A stretch of DNA of 64,000 nucleotides from contig NC_053116.1 of NCBI RefSeq assembly GCF_010015445.1, positions 3,074,068-3,138,067 of the forward strand, read 5' to 3'. The position numbers and the translations under genes were made by a program. Positions 11,726 through 23,104 of this stretch are shown here, one piece after another. Position 1 is the stretch's first letter. The number at the start of each line of letters is the position of its first letter. Source of the DNA: Perca fluviatilis (taxonomy: Eukaryota; Chordata; Actinopteri; Perciformes; Percidae). The notes under the pieces are model-generated. The model saw only the letters and a program-made list of their open reading frames with translations. It ran no database searches and was not told the DNA's origin.

Positions 11726-12584
11726 TAGGGGCTGGCCGACATCACGATGGAGAGCCACCATCGTGATGCCCCCGTCAAACACAGTAATCCTAGTCGCGGG
11801 CGCTGGACGGGAAATTGACAAGTGCGTCGGTCTTAAACTAGCAAAGACACAAAGACAGGACATAGGGCTCCTTAAGTGGAAGCTACTGTTTCCCCCTTTA
11901 CGTACAACCTATTTGTGAAAAAGACCATGGCTTTGAGCAGACTGGATTGGTTGTAGTGATACATTCTATCTCTCTCTCTCCCTGTCAGTTGTAGCTCGCT
12001 CTACCTTCTAGTAACGTTGGACACAGCGGTCTCGAGTGAGAGAGAAAAAAGCGTTAAAAGTGGAACGCTATCACACTTTCCTTTCTCCCCTCATCAGACT
12101 AAGTTTGTCGACACTACTCTGTGCGTGCATCAATAAGTAAGTCTGAGGTCCTGCAGGTACGGGACGATGCTATGCAGGATTTATGAATGTACGTTAGCAA
12201 CAGGCAATTCACGAGGGTGCTATTTTATGGACTTTTTACCAGCCACTTTTTTTTTGCCTCATAAAAAGGTGAAAAACAGGACTTCCTGTGTCTCTATGAT
12301 CCTGTCCTGTCCTATTCATGGTAGCCTACTCATGGACATTGCGCCGTCATCACGTGCTGTAGTAGGGGGGCCAGTCTTGATAATACTGCATAGGGGTCCG
12401 GTGTTGGCTCGTTACGCCACTGCATATATTTCTATGTTAACTGTTGGCACATAGTAGTAGAAAAAAATATTTATGTAAAGCGATATGAGCTACCCCCTGG
12501 CCCCAACGACGATATCATCGTCCATCACCATGTTTTACTGTAAACATCGTCAACTGCCAATTTAGGGGACATCGCCCAACCCTA
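11726..12584. mobile_element. Non-autonomous hAT, 859 bp
   Basis: Left terminus TAGGGGCTGGCCGACATCAC, right terminus GACATCGCCCAACCCTA. A perfect 8-bp duplication GTGACCCA flanks it (11718-11725 and 12585-12592). No transposase remains. Confidence 0.88.
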
Positions 12585-12592
12585 GTGACCCA

Positions 12593-13026
12593 TGGCCACA
12601 TTATCATAGTTCATAAAAATGCAGCACAGGGACGATACAGACATTTCATAGCCTACACAAGACGTGTGTAACGCCTCTGACCCACATTTGACCCCGTGCT
12701 TGACCCATTCATGATGAGTCAGCCGTCACTCTGTGAGTAGCTTCAGTCCATGGTACTCCCCCTCTCTCCCTATATGAGCTACTGGGCTATCCGGGTCTGT
12801 TATTGAAAACAAGTGAAGGAGCTTTCTCAGAGACATATTTTTTTTTAAATATATCCCAGGCTATTTATTTCAGATAATTTACATGTGTTGCAGCTGTATA
12901 TTTTCAAATTGGGAAGGAAACCCTGTCTTTGCATTTTATTTTAATCACATCTGTTTTAATAAAAGAGCTTGTGAAAAGTGGCTTTGACTTAAAACTGAAC
13001 ATTTAGCCCACTTTGTAAAAAATATG
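12593..13026. other. Spacer between hAT and Tc1, nothing identified
   Basis: Lies inside foldback element 2. No coding, repeat or RNA signal that I can support. Confidence 0.4.
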
Positions 13027-13187
13027 CAGTACAGGCCAAAAGTTTGGACACACCTTCTCATTCAATGCGTTTCCTTTATTTTCATGACTATGTACATTGT
13101 AGATTCTCACTGAAGGCAACAAAACTATGAATGAACACGTGGAATTATGTACTTAACAAAAAAGTGTGAAATAACTGAAAACATGTC

Positions 13188-14238
13188 TTATATTCTAGTT
13201 TCTTCAAAGTAGCCACCCTTTGCTCTAATTACTGCTTTGCACACTCTTGGCATTCTCTTGATGAGCTTCAAGAGGTAGTCACCTGAAATGGTTTTCCAAC
13301 AGTCTTGAAGGAGTTCCCAGAGATGCTTAGCACTTGTTGGCCCTTTTGCCTTCACTCTGTGGTCCAGCTCACCCCAAACCATCTTGATTGGGTTCAGGTC
13401 CGGTGACTGTGGAGGCCAGGTCATCTGGCGCAGCACTCCATCACTCTCCTTCTTGGTCACATAGCCCTTACACAGCCTGGAGGTGTGTTTGGGGTCATTG
13501 TCCTGTTGAAAAATAAATGATGATCCAACTAATCGCAAACCGGATGTGATGGCATGTTGCTGCAGGATGCTGTGGTAGCCATGCTGGTTCAGTATGCCTT
13601 CAATTTTGATTAAATCCCCAACAGTGTCACCAGCAAAGCACCCCCACACCATCACACCTCCTCCTCCATGCTTCACGGTGGGAACCAGACATGTAGAATC
13701 CATCCGTTCACCTTTTCTGCATCGCACAAAGACACAGGTTAGAACCAAAGATCTCAAATTTGGACTCATCAGACCAAAGCACAGATTTCCACTGGTCTAA
13801 TGTCCATTCCTTGAGTTTCTTGGCCCCAACAAATCTCTTCTGCTTGTTGCCTCTCCTTAGCAGTGGTTTCCTAGCAGCTACTTGACCATGAAGGCCTGAT
13901 TCACGCAGTCTCCTCTTAACAGTTGTTGTAGAGATGTGTCTGCTGCTAGAACTCTGTGTGGCATTCATCTGGTCTCTAATCTGAGCTGCTGTTAACTTGC
14001 GATTTCTGAGGCTGGTGACTCGGATGAATTTATCCTCAGCAGCAGAGGTGACTCTTGGTCTTCCTTTCCTGGGTTGGTCCTCATGTGAGCCAGTTTCGTT
14101 GTAGCGCTTGATGGTTTTTGCGACTGCACCTGGGGACACATTCAAAGTTTTCGCAATTTTCCGGACTGACTGACCTTCATTTGTTAAAGTAATGATGGCC
14201 ACTCGTTTCTCTTTACTTAGCTGATTGGTTCTTGCCAT
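13188..14238 (-). pseudogene. Tc1 transposase, frameshifted
   Basis: The cut-and-paste transposase starts at MARTNQLSKEKR (14238), with a paired-like helix-turn-helix N-terminus (VRKIAKTLNVSPGAV) and a second HTH. The DDE nuclease follows: first Asp in LWSDESKFEIFG, then a frameshift near 13745, the second Asp in FQQDNDPKH, and the third position in SPDLNPIKMVWGEL, where the family has Glu and this copy has Lys. It ends ARAKGGYFEETRI. Full length is about 340 residues, usual for Tc1. Inactive on two counts, the frameshift and the lost catalytic acid. I placed the start at the Met of the conserved N-terminus, not the upstream Met of the longer open frame. Confidence 0.9.
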
Positions 14239-14345
14239 AATATGAATTCTAACAGTTGTCCAATAGGGCTGTGTATCAACCTGACTTCTGCACAACACAA
14301 CTGATGGTCCCAACCCCATTAATAAGGGAAAAAAATCCACTAATT

Positions 14346-14642
14346 AACCCTGACAAGGCACACCTGTGAAGTGAAAACCATTTCAGGTGACTACCTCATG
14401 AAGCTCATTGAGAGAACACCAAGGGTTTGCAGCGATATCAAAAAAGCAAAGGGTGGCTACTTTGAAGAATCTAAAATATAAGACATGTTTTCAGTGATTT
14501 CACACTTTTTTGTTAAGTACATAATTCCATGTGTTCATTCATAGTTTTGATGCCTTCAGTGAGAATCTACAATGGAAATAGTCATGAAAATAAAGAAAAC
14601 GCATTGAATGAGAGGGTGTGTCCAAACTTTTGGCCTGTACTG
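14346..14642 (+). repeat. Mirror copy of the Tc1 3' end
   Basis: Read on the plus strand this segment encodes, in decayed form, YLMKLIERTPRVC and AKGGYFEESKI. That is the same C-terminus as the transposase at the other end, followed by the same 3' flank and terminus. The element therefore ends in about 250-300 bp inverted repeats that include coding sequence. Confidence 0.8.
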
Positions 14643-15000
14643 TATATTAGAGATAGAGATATATCGATTGTGTATCGCCATTCAGCCGAGAAATGCAGGG
14701 ATATGATTTTTAGTCCTGGACTAGTGGAAGATCTGATAAGAATCAGTGTGGAGGGGCCCAGCTTGGAGAATTGTGATGCTAGGGAGTGTGGCAAGCTGGT
14801 TTAGCCAAGGCCAAAGGGAAAGAAGGCCAAATTACAGGTGTTGGCCATCTGAGGGGCATTTGACAGCAAGGGGGGACCCGCTATAAGACTTTGAGTACAG
14901 TATAATTGTGCTTCAAATAAAAAAATTTTTTACCAACTTAACATAATATATATATGAATGTATATGGAGTGTGATAAAAAGGTGACCTTGAAATTGTGGC
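14643..15000. other. Spacer within foldback element 2
   Basis: No coding or repeat signature identified. Confidence 0.35.
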
Positions 15001-15111
15001 GTTAATGGCGACGCAAGGAAAAATTTGGGTGCACCTAAATAAAAAAAGTTAGGCGCACCAGTGCGACCAAGGCAAAAACTTAGTCTGGAGCCCTGCAATA
15101 TAGTCCATAGG

Positions 15112-15297
15112 CTACAACGAAAACAATTCAAAGGTTGGGCGCAAACTATTTTCAAATCTTTTTAACAGAACTTTGTATTTGTAGGGGTTATCTTCCGTCG
15201 TAAACATAACGTTGTAGGCTATTGGAAATGTAGATTTAGGCATTTGAGCCATGTCAATAGAAATATTGCTTATTTTCATAAATCCAAGGAAGTGCAT
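15112..15297 (-). CDS. Uncharacterised 61-codon frame in foldback arm
   Basis: Mirror partner of the frame at 10698-11015. It starts MHFLGFMKISNISIDM and runs to a stop after ELFSL. The equivalent Met, the shared FLGFMK segment and the location inside the inverted arm show it is the same sequence in the other arm. No known domain is recognised. It could be an exon of a lost element protein. Confidence 0.2.
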   Translation of the reverse strand: MHFLGFMKISNISIDMAQMPKSTFPIAYNVMFTTEDNPYKYKVLLKRFENSLRPTFELFSL

Positions 15298-15897
15298 GAT
15301 ATAGTTATGTTTTTAAGCCTAAATCAAGGTAACCTGTTGTTTCGGAGTACTCAGGTAAACAGTGATTCATGGCCTACTGAGAAAAAAGAAAAAACAAAGT
15401 CATGTCCTGTCAACTGATGTGATTAACGTGATAGTGTAGTGGACAGTGAAGCGGACTCGTATGTTTTTATTTTTGCTGAGGAAGGTTGGAATCCAGCACG
15501 ACAAGGATCATCCTAATTACTTTTAAAACACATTTTTTCCCGCTGTACAATGTTATAGTAATGTAGGGCTCAGATATTCAGTTCAGTGTAGTTTTTATTT
15601 GAGTTGCAACATGCAAAGGCCAGTAAAATGTTTATGAATATGTAGCGAATCTGTTGACGTGGGTAGGTTGATAGGTTTACACGGCATCTGGACAGGCTCG
15701 GAAACCAGTAGGTGGAAAAACCAGAAGGCACATAACACCGGAAACCGTTCACAGCTGCTTTCAGGAATAATCTCAACAGAAACGACTCATTGAGTCTTCT
15801 GATGGAAACACATTAGCTTCAGGAGCTAGCTGCATGCGGCTAACAGGCTAACGTTAGCTTAGCGTGATTATGAGAGCAGTTAGATTGGGAGACTAAC

Positions 15898-15946
15898 CTT
15901 CTCCCCGCAGCTTGGTCTCCTCCGTGTGTTCCCGGTGCCGCTCCAT
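15898..15946 (-). pseudogene. Orphan ZNF-type first coding exon
   Basis: On the minus strand an ATG at 15946 opens a frame MERHREHTEETKLRGE plus one extra base, followed at once by a GTTAGT donor (15897-15892). That is the architecture of the first coding exon of the fish acidic-ZNF genes in this window, compare 50996-51035, also phase 1. The sequence upstream is GC-rich, with TCCGG-type promoter character. No acidic or finger exon lies downstream on this strand; foldback element 2 begins 150 bp further on. I infer an exon cut off from its gene. It could instead belong to another gene class or be chance. Confidence 0.35.
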
Positions 15947-16320
15947 CTCTGATGAACAGACTAAGAAACGCTGTTCGGGATTCCCTGATCTGGAATCAGC
16001 TAACGGCTTCTCTCCTCACTGCTCCCGCTGCTCAGCACGGGCAAACAACAACAAACACCACTTCCGGGGGGACCGCTGTCAAAATAAAAGCCTTCTTTAT
16101 TCTCTTAATTTCTTTCGTGAGGATATATTTTGTTACATTTAGGCATCATGATTTACTGTTGTTAAATATTTAATTATAAAGTTAATTTGTAAAAACTGAG
16201 GGCATGGTTTATATTAATATGATTTATGTAGTTTTTATACATTTGATGTATCTATTTATATTTCGAAACAATATCCGGATACTAGACAGGATAATGTTAT
16301 TGATTATGTTACTGCCTTAT
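15947..16320 (-). promoter_or_regulatory. Promoter-like GC-rich stretch upstream of the orphan exon
   Basis: 15947-16080 is richer in CpG than its surroundings and contains TTCCGGGG (about 16062). It resembles the stretch upstream of the exon at 50996-51035. Beyond 16080 the sequence becomes AT-rich. Promoter activity is inferred from position and composition only. Confidence 0.3.
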
Positions 16321-16329
16321 GAACCCTCG

Positions 16330-16528
16330 ACACACACGCACACACACACACTGACACAAAAACACACACACAGAAACACACACACAAACACACAGACACA
16401 CAAAAATACACCCACACACACGCACACACATGCGCACACACAGACACACTGACACACACAGAGACACACAAACACACTCGCGCACACACACAGACACACA
16501 CAAACACACACACACACACACACACACG
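16330..16528. repeat. Imperfect CA-rich microsatellite
   Basis: About 200 bp of CACACA broken by GACACA, AAACACA and GCACACA variants. All long frames in this tract are low-complexity artefacts. Confidence 0.95.
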
Positions 16529-16861
16529 GGTGTCAAAATAAAAGCATACCTTTCAATAGACCTGTTCGAGTCGTGATTCACTCGGATCTTTAACCCGAGT
16601 ATTTAAATTGACTCACGAATCATGAGTCTCTAGCATCATTAACCCGGTTCAGTTGAGTCCTACTACAATTAAATCAGCAACATTAGCTTCTATTATTCCT
16701 AGCCATCTTAGCTGCAAAAAGCTTTATAACTTACAATTTCGTAGGCAACAGCAACTCCACAAGTCAACTCAAGTGACTGAGTGAGCAGAGAGACAGTTCC
16801 CGACCCGCATCCTCAAAGCCGGAAGCTCGCAGACCATGATTCACTCGAGAACTCACGAGCC

Positions 16862-16940
16862 CTCGATGACTCGTGAGTTGTTGGTGATTCATGAGTTGTC
16901 GATGACTCATGAGTTGTTGATGACTCGTGAGTTCTCGCGG
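16862..16940. repeat. Short tandem repeat inside the hAT
   Basis: About four copies of a roughly 20-bp unit GATGACTCGTGAGTTGTTG with small changes (GATTCATGAGTTGTC and similar). The same CGAGT/ACTCG theme is in the termini, so these could be internal transposase-binding repeats. Confidence 0.6.
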
Positions 16941-17216
16941 GAGTCAGTAAATCCCGCGAATCAGCCGGCTACGTTGTCATGAGTGGATCTGATTCAGACG
17001 AGCGAGCGTAGCGAGTGAGTGCAGCCCGTGCAGCTTTTCCTCGAGCTCATCAACAACAAAAGCCATTCTTTCACTTCTGAAATAACATACAAAGTTCTGT
17101 ACGTAGCCTAGCTAGGCCTACTGTAGGTTTGGTGTATAAATGTAGTATATTAAAATGCAATTAGGTCGAGCAGACAGTCCGAAACATTGTAAGCTCGCCT
17201 CGCCGACAACTCGCTT

Positions 17217-17553
17217 TTTTTTTGTCTTCACAAAACTTTATTATTCAAGTACAGATACACATACACATTGAAAACGCATATATATATATAATGTATACAT
17301 ACAGTACATACATAAAAAAGGGGCACATGGAATTTACATTAAAGAGGTTTTAAGTCATTGTAAATGTTCAGAGTCCAGATGGCTTTCTTATTTGTCAGTC
17401 CTATTAAAGTTACAAAATATAATTCCATAATATTGTCATTTTTAAATGAATATTCGGTTTTCTTTCAGACCATTTACATTTATGGATATGTTTTCCAAAT
17501 AAAATTAAGATTCTAAATGAAAACATGGCATTTTATCCAAATCAAAAGCTCGC
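17217..17553 (-). pseudogene. Truncated L1 LINE, ORF2 C-terminus
   Basis: On the minus strand, pieces read LFGKHIHKCKWSERKPNIH and, after a frame change, ELYFVTLIGLTNKKAIWTLN and a terminal YNDLKPL with stop at 17341-17339. This is the C-terminal end of a fish L1-type ORF2 (FGKxxIHKCKW ... NKKAI). A T-tract at 17217-17225 represents the poly(A) tail of a 5'-truncated insertion. CTCGC occurs at both edges as a possible target duplication. It is a dead fragment of about 330 bp inserted in the hAT. Confidence 0.65.
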
Positions 17554-17672
17554 CTTGGATGTAGCATACAATACTGACTCAAGTGACTCGCACAACCCGG
17601 ATCAGTTTAGTGAGTGACTCAGAATAACCCGAATCCTAAAAAGGAATCGAGTTTGCCAGGCCTACCTTTCAA

Positions 17673-18489
17673 TGAACAAATGATCTTAGGTTTAGGTGTA
17701 TTTTATCCAAGCAATTGAAAGAAGTGTTTGAGTTTTGAAAAATTTGCATTTTGATCACTGGTTGTGAGTTTTGTGTCTAAAGTTTTGAAAAATGACATCA
17801 AGGTTCTGAAATTAGTGGCAAAGTGATTGTAAAAAACTGTAGTTAGTGTCTTCTAAGAGAACTTCTGTAGCTTCTTTACAGACGTTTTATTAAATATCTG
17901 ATTCTAGCAGCATTACAGCTGTAACATTATTTATTTGAAGACAGAAGAGCTTAAATACTTTTTTAGTAAACAAACATTTGCCAGGAAGTTGTTGCTACGA
18001 TCCGACGAACTTAAAAAATTAGTTTGTCCGGGTACTTTATTCTTTATTGGGAATACAAACGAACAAGGCACATTTACAAATTCACTTTAAAAAAATAGAG
18101 CTTTTGTCTCGAGTTGAGCATATCAACAAAATCTTTAGGAGATTATACTTAACAAATCTGAAAAGATAAAAAGCACTATCTCAAATGAACTTAAGTGTCA
18201 AGTAAAGAAATCAATTTAAGGGTGTTTCACACCCCCCACACTCCACATTGCCCCTCCCCCACACCTCTCCTCAATAGCTACAGACACAGAAATGGCACAT
18301 ACTAAGGGAAGCTCATAGTGGGACTGGCTCTAGTGGCTGTAATTCTGCACCAAGGCTGAATTTAGGGAAAGATACTTCAGATACAGTATTAGGGGACCAC
18401 TAAGCCCTATATAAAAGCATCCAAAGAGCAGCATGTCATGGGACCTTTAAAATATCTACATTTAGTATTACATGAATGAATCCCTAAAC
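17673..18489. other. Intergenic, one repeat of unknown family
   Basis: 17673-18220 shows nothing I can name. The stretch 18225-18455, ending GTCATGGGACCTTTAAAATA, has the look of a widespread fish repeat end (AAAGGTCCCATGACATG on the other strand), but its other terminus was not found. Confidence 0.35.
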
Positions 18490-19715
<1,226 letters not shown>

Positions 19716-20215
19716 CACACATATATACATACACACACTACCGGTCAAAAGTTTTAGAACACCAATTGTTTTTTATTGAAATGTTTGCAGGTCAAGTCCA
19801 ATGAATAGCTTGAAATGGTACAAAGGTAAGTGGTGAACTGCCTGAGGTTAAAAAAACACAACAGTAAGGTTACCCAAAACTGAAAAATAATGTACATTTT
19901 AGAATTTTACAAAAAGGCCTTTTTCAGGGAACAAGAAATGGGTTAACAACGTAAAGCTGTTCTGCAGCAATGGTGGTTGATCAAGCTTTGAAAGTTGGGT
20001 CTACCAATTCCCCCAGGTGTTCCAACTTGTCTGGATAACTGACAAACCCCTCGGTTTGTATAAAAGTATTGTTGGAACACACTGTGGTACCGTACCCTCG
20101 TGAGCATTATTTGAACAGTATTGCACTGCAGAAAGTAGTGTGTTGCCATAAAAATGGTGGGAAAAAGGCAATTAACAATGAAAGAGAGACAGACCATCAT
20201 AACACTTAATGTTGG

Positions 20216-20805
20216 TGTTGCAGTGAGTGGAAGGTAGAGGACCCAAATGCAGGTGGAGGTAGGCAGGCAGAAGATGGTTTGAACTCAGGAATTTAATACA
20301 ACAAAAAACGGCAGTACAAAGACTGGAAAATTCACAAAGTAATGCATAAACCAATGGGCAAAAACACAGGCAGGAACAAACTGACACACGCAGGAACACA
20401 AGTCACAGGGAAGAACACAAGACGATCTAACAAGAGACAAAGGGAACACAGAGGCTAAATACACGAGGTGATGAGTAAATCAGGAACAGGTGAGACAACA
20501 GGTGAAACACATCAGGGCGGGGCAGGACAATAACAACAAACAACAAAGGAGGGAAAACACAAGAAGTAAACTGGACAAGACAGAAAACATACTATCAAAA
20601 TAAAACAGGAAACAGAACATAAACAGAGACGTCACAACAGGGAACACAACAAAATATATACAGACCACAATACACAACACAGGATACATTTACAAGACAG
20701 GAACAGAAAACTACAGAACATACAACCACAGGAAACATACAGAAATCAATAATACAGACAACATAAATGAACAAACAGGTAACAGAAAAGTCCATAGCCA
20801 TCACA
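20216..20805 (-). mobile_element. Solo LTR, 590 bp
   Basis: Starts TGTTGCAGTG and ends CCATCACA, the TG...CA ends of an LTR. It is flanked by a 5-bp duplication GTTGG (20211-20215 and 20806-20810) that restores the Tc1 frame when removed. On the minus strand the late part reads TGCATTTGGGTCC after an ATTAAA signal, as in fish Gypsy-type LTRs. There is no internal coding region, so it is a recombined single LTR. Confidence 0.75.
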
Positions 20806-21445
20806 GTTGGTCTTTCCTACAGAGAAATTGCAAAGAAAGTCAAGGTGTCAGTGAGTACAGTATTCTTCACCATCAAAAGGCATTTAGAAACTGGGGGAAA
20901 CTCTGACAGGAAGAGGTCTGGCAGACCCAAAGCCACAACAGAATCAGAAGACAAGTTTCTGAGAGTCAACAGCTTGCGTGATATGCGGCTCACAGGACAA
21001 CAGCTTCAAGCACAGCTTAATAGTGGTCGTAATAAGCAAGTCTCAGTTTCAACCGGAAAGAGAAGACTTGGAGCTGCAGGTTTGATTGGTCGAGTTGCAG
21101 CAAGAAAGCCATTGCTAAGACGTCAGAATAAGAAAAAGAGGCTGGCCTGGGCCAAGAAACATCGCCAATGGACTACTGAAGACTGGAAGAAGGTGCTATG
21201 GACTGATGAATCAAAATTTGAAATCTTCGGTTCATCACGCAGGATTTTTGTATGCCATCGAGTAGAGTAGGCGAAAGGATGGTTCCTCAGTGTGTGACAT
21301 CAACTGTCAAACATGGAGGAGGAAGCGTGATGGTCTGGGGCTGTTTTGCTGGATCCAGGGTCGGTGATTTGTACAGAGTGAAAGGCACCCTGAACCAAAA
21401 CGCCTACCACAGCATTTTGCAGCACCATGCAGTACCCTCTGGTAT

Positions 21446-22299
21446 TCAATTCAATTCAATTCAATTTTATTTATAGTATCAAATCATAACAAAAGTTATC
21501 TCGAGACACTTTACAGATAGAGTAGGTCTAGACCACACTCTATAATTTCCAAAACCCCAACAATTACAGTAATTCCATCAAGAGCAAGCATTAGCAGTGG
21601 CTATCGCGACAGTGGCAAGGAAAAACTCCCTTTTAGGAAGAAACCTCGGCAGACCCAGACTCTTGGTAGGCGGTGTCTGACGGGCCGGTTGGGGGTGTGA
21701 TGAACAGTGGCGATAATAGTCACATTAAAGGTCACAGTGACCTCGAAGGTTATCGTGGAAGTTCATGTCATAGCAGGGCACATCGTGTCATACTGCAGTC
21801 CCCTATACCGGATCCTGACTACTCTGTGCATAGGAACATCACAGCAGGGCGTTGCGGGATGTAGCGTACGCGCAGAGCCTGGGTGGATGCGGCGGATGCA
21901 GCAGGACGCAGCAGGATGCGGCCGGAATTGTAGAGAATCGCAAGCGTCTGCGAAGAAGAAACATAGGACCTCGGGGAGTAAACTCCCCAGAGCTAGATTA
22001 GTAACAAGCAATTCTGGTACAGGATGCATACAAAAGTAAAAAGTAAGATTAGAGAGCAGCTCAGTGTGTCATAGGAAGGAAAAAAGCCTCCCCTGCAGTC
22101 TAGAATTGTAATAGCATAACTAACTACGAGGAGAAGCAGGTGGGCCGGGTTAGGCGGACGCTGCAACTCCTCACTCCCTAACTATAAGCTTTGTCAAAGA
22201 GGAGGGTTTTCAGTTTACTCTTAAATGTGGCGACGGTGTCTGCCCCTCGAACCCAGACTGGAAGCTGGTTCCACAGAAACGGAGCCTGATAGCTGAAAT
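21446..22299 (-). mobile_element. L2-type LINE 3' end, 854 bp
   Basis: The tail of repeated TTCAA units lies at the left, followed by TTTTATTTATAGTATCAAAT and ACTTTACAGATAGAGTAGG, so the LINE points left. GTAT flanks it (21442-21445 and 22300-22303). The same 3' region recurs at 24281-24524 and 57794-57907. It is non-coding 3' UTR and inserted in the Tc1 transposase gene. Confidence 0.75.
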
Positions 22300-22793
22300 G
22301 TATGCGCCTAGTTGGTCAGGGGTTCATCCTACAGCAAGATAATGACCCAAAACATAAGTCCAAGCTATGCCAGAACTACCTTAGGAAAAAAGAACAAGAT
22401 GGTAAGCTTAAAAACATGGAGTGGCCAGCACAGTCACCAGACTTAAACCCCACTGAGCTGGTTTGGGATGAACTGGACAGAAAAGTGAAAGCAAAGCAAC
22501 CTACAAGTGCCACACATTTATGGGAACTTCTGCAACAGAGTTGGGAAGAACGTTCTGAAGAATATTTGATTTCCATTGTAGAAAGAATGCCACGAGTGTG
22601 TCCAGCTGTTATATCTGCCAAAGGGGGCTACTTTGATGAGTCAAAAATTTAGAATACATTTTGGTTTATAAATTGATTCCATGATTTCTTTTTTAACTTA
22701 AATTGTTCATTTGTTCCATTCTTTCATTTCAGAGTACAGTAAGACATTGAACTGCATGAATTTCAATAAAAACCTGGAAAAATTGGGGTGTTC

Positions 22794-22794
<1 letters not shown>

Positions 22795-22826
<32 letters not shown>

Positions 22827-23104
22827 TTTCATTTGGCTCTCAAGGTTGAAAGTACTTAATTAGAGGTTGCTTTGGATAAAAGCGTCAGCTAATTGACATG
22901 TAATATCATGTAAAACATTTTCCTAATAGTACCAAATAGTTGAGAACAAAATCTACCTACCAAAGTCCACCCCAAAGGGACTTACCATCTCCAACAGGAA
23001 AGACTGTTCACAAACTGCTCCAAACAACTCTATTGTAGTCTAGCCTTTACCTCTGTGATGAATGGAACCAACCAATCAGGGTTTATTTTCTTCTCATTCA
23101 ACAG
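22795..23104. repeat. AT repeat and a LINE/SINE tail core
   Basis: (AT)n at 22795-22815 replaces the Tc1 end. GCTTTGGATAAAAGCGTCAG at about 22869 matches the conserved 3' tail core shared by L2-type LINEs and V-SINEs of fish. The rest shows nothing. Confidence 0.55.

Larger units (their letters stand above)
13027..14642 (-). mobile_element. Tc1/mariner element with extended inverted repeat
   Basis: Ends CAGTACAGGCCAAAAGTTTG (13027) and the mirror ending CCTGTACTG (14642), next to TA on the right and TG, probably a mutated TA, on the left. The inverted repeat is unusually long: 14390-14642 repeats, in mirror image, the left 13027-13290, including the 3' end of the transposase reading frame. 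The transposase is on the minus strand and broken. Confidence 0.9.
11232..15095. mobile_element. Possible hAT-like pair of ends around 11.2 and 15.1 kb
   Basis: Left sequence CAGCGCTCTAGAGTGCGACC and right sequence (reversed) CAGGGCTCCAGACTAAG share a hAT-like CAGGGCTC start and GTGCGACC/GGTGCACC themes. The flanks do not give a matching 8-bp duplication, so the two ends may come from different copies. Confidence 0.35.
10251..15741. mobile_element. Foldback element 2 with long inverted arms
   Basis: Perfectly mirrored ends, CCGGTGTTATGTGCCTTCTG (10251) and CAGAAGGCACATAACACCGG (15741), flanked by AAAC on both sides. The arms pair over about 450 bp without a gap (10251-10697 with 15296-15741). 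After a 160-bp length difference they pair for about a further 100 bp (about 10860-10960 with 15190-15295). The centre holds a hAT (11726-12584), a Tc1 (13027-14642) and a possible further hAT pair of ends. Confidence 0.75.
16557..17664. mobile_element. hAT element, 1108 bp, carrying an L1 fragment
   Basis: Left terminus TAGACCTGTTCGAGTCG, right terminus CGAGTTTGCCAGGCCTA. A perfect 8-bp duplication CCTTTCAA flanks it (16549-16556 and 17665-17672). The interior holds repeats of ACTCRTGAGTTGT (16862-16940) and an L1 fragment inserted at about 17217-17553. No transposase. Confidence 0.88.
20154..22652 (+). pseudogene. Tc1 transposase split by two insertions
   Basis: The gene starts at MVGKRQLTMKERQ (20154). 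It is cut after IITLNVG by a solo LTR and resumes as LSYREIAKKVKVSVSTV (HTH). The first Asp is in VLWTDESKFEIFG. A frameshift follows near 21255, then TVKHGGGSVMVWGCFAG up to HAVPSG. There an L2 fragment intervenes, and the frame resumes MRLVGQGF with the second Asp in LQQDNDPKH and the Glu in SPDLNPTELVW, ending YFDESKI at 22652. All three catalytic residues survive in the separated pieces, so the gene was probably killed by the insertions and frameshift. Both splits keep a short target duplication. Confidence 0.9.
19736..22795 (+). mobile_element. Tc1 element interrupted by an LTR and an L2 fragment
   Basis: The left terminus CACTACCGGTCAAAAGTTTT is at 19736. The right side keeps AAAACCTGGAAAAATTGGGG and GTGTTCT but loses its last bases to an AT repeat at 22795. 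Removing the two insertions (20216-20805 and 21446-22299) leaves about 1.6 kb, normal for Tc1. Confidence 0.88.

Noticed and set aside
11718..11918. 66-codon frame near a hAT end
   Set aside because: Begins in the target duplication of the hAT at 11726 and has no similarity; chance frame.
16304..16581. Several overlapping Cys/Val-rich frames of 68-90 codons
   Set aside because: They are translations of a CA/GT microsatellite in different frames, not genes.
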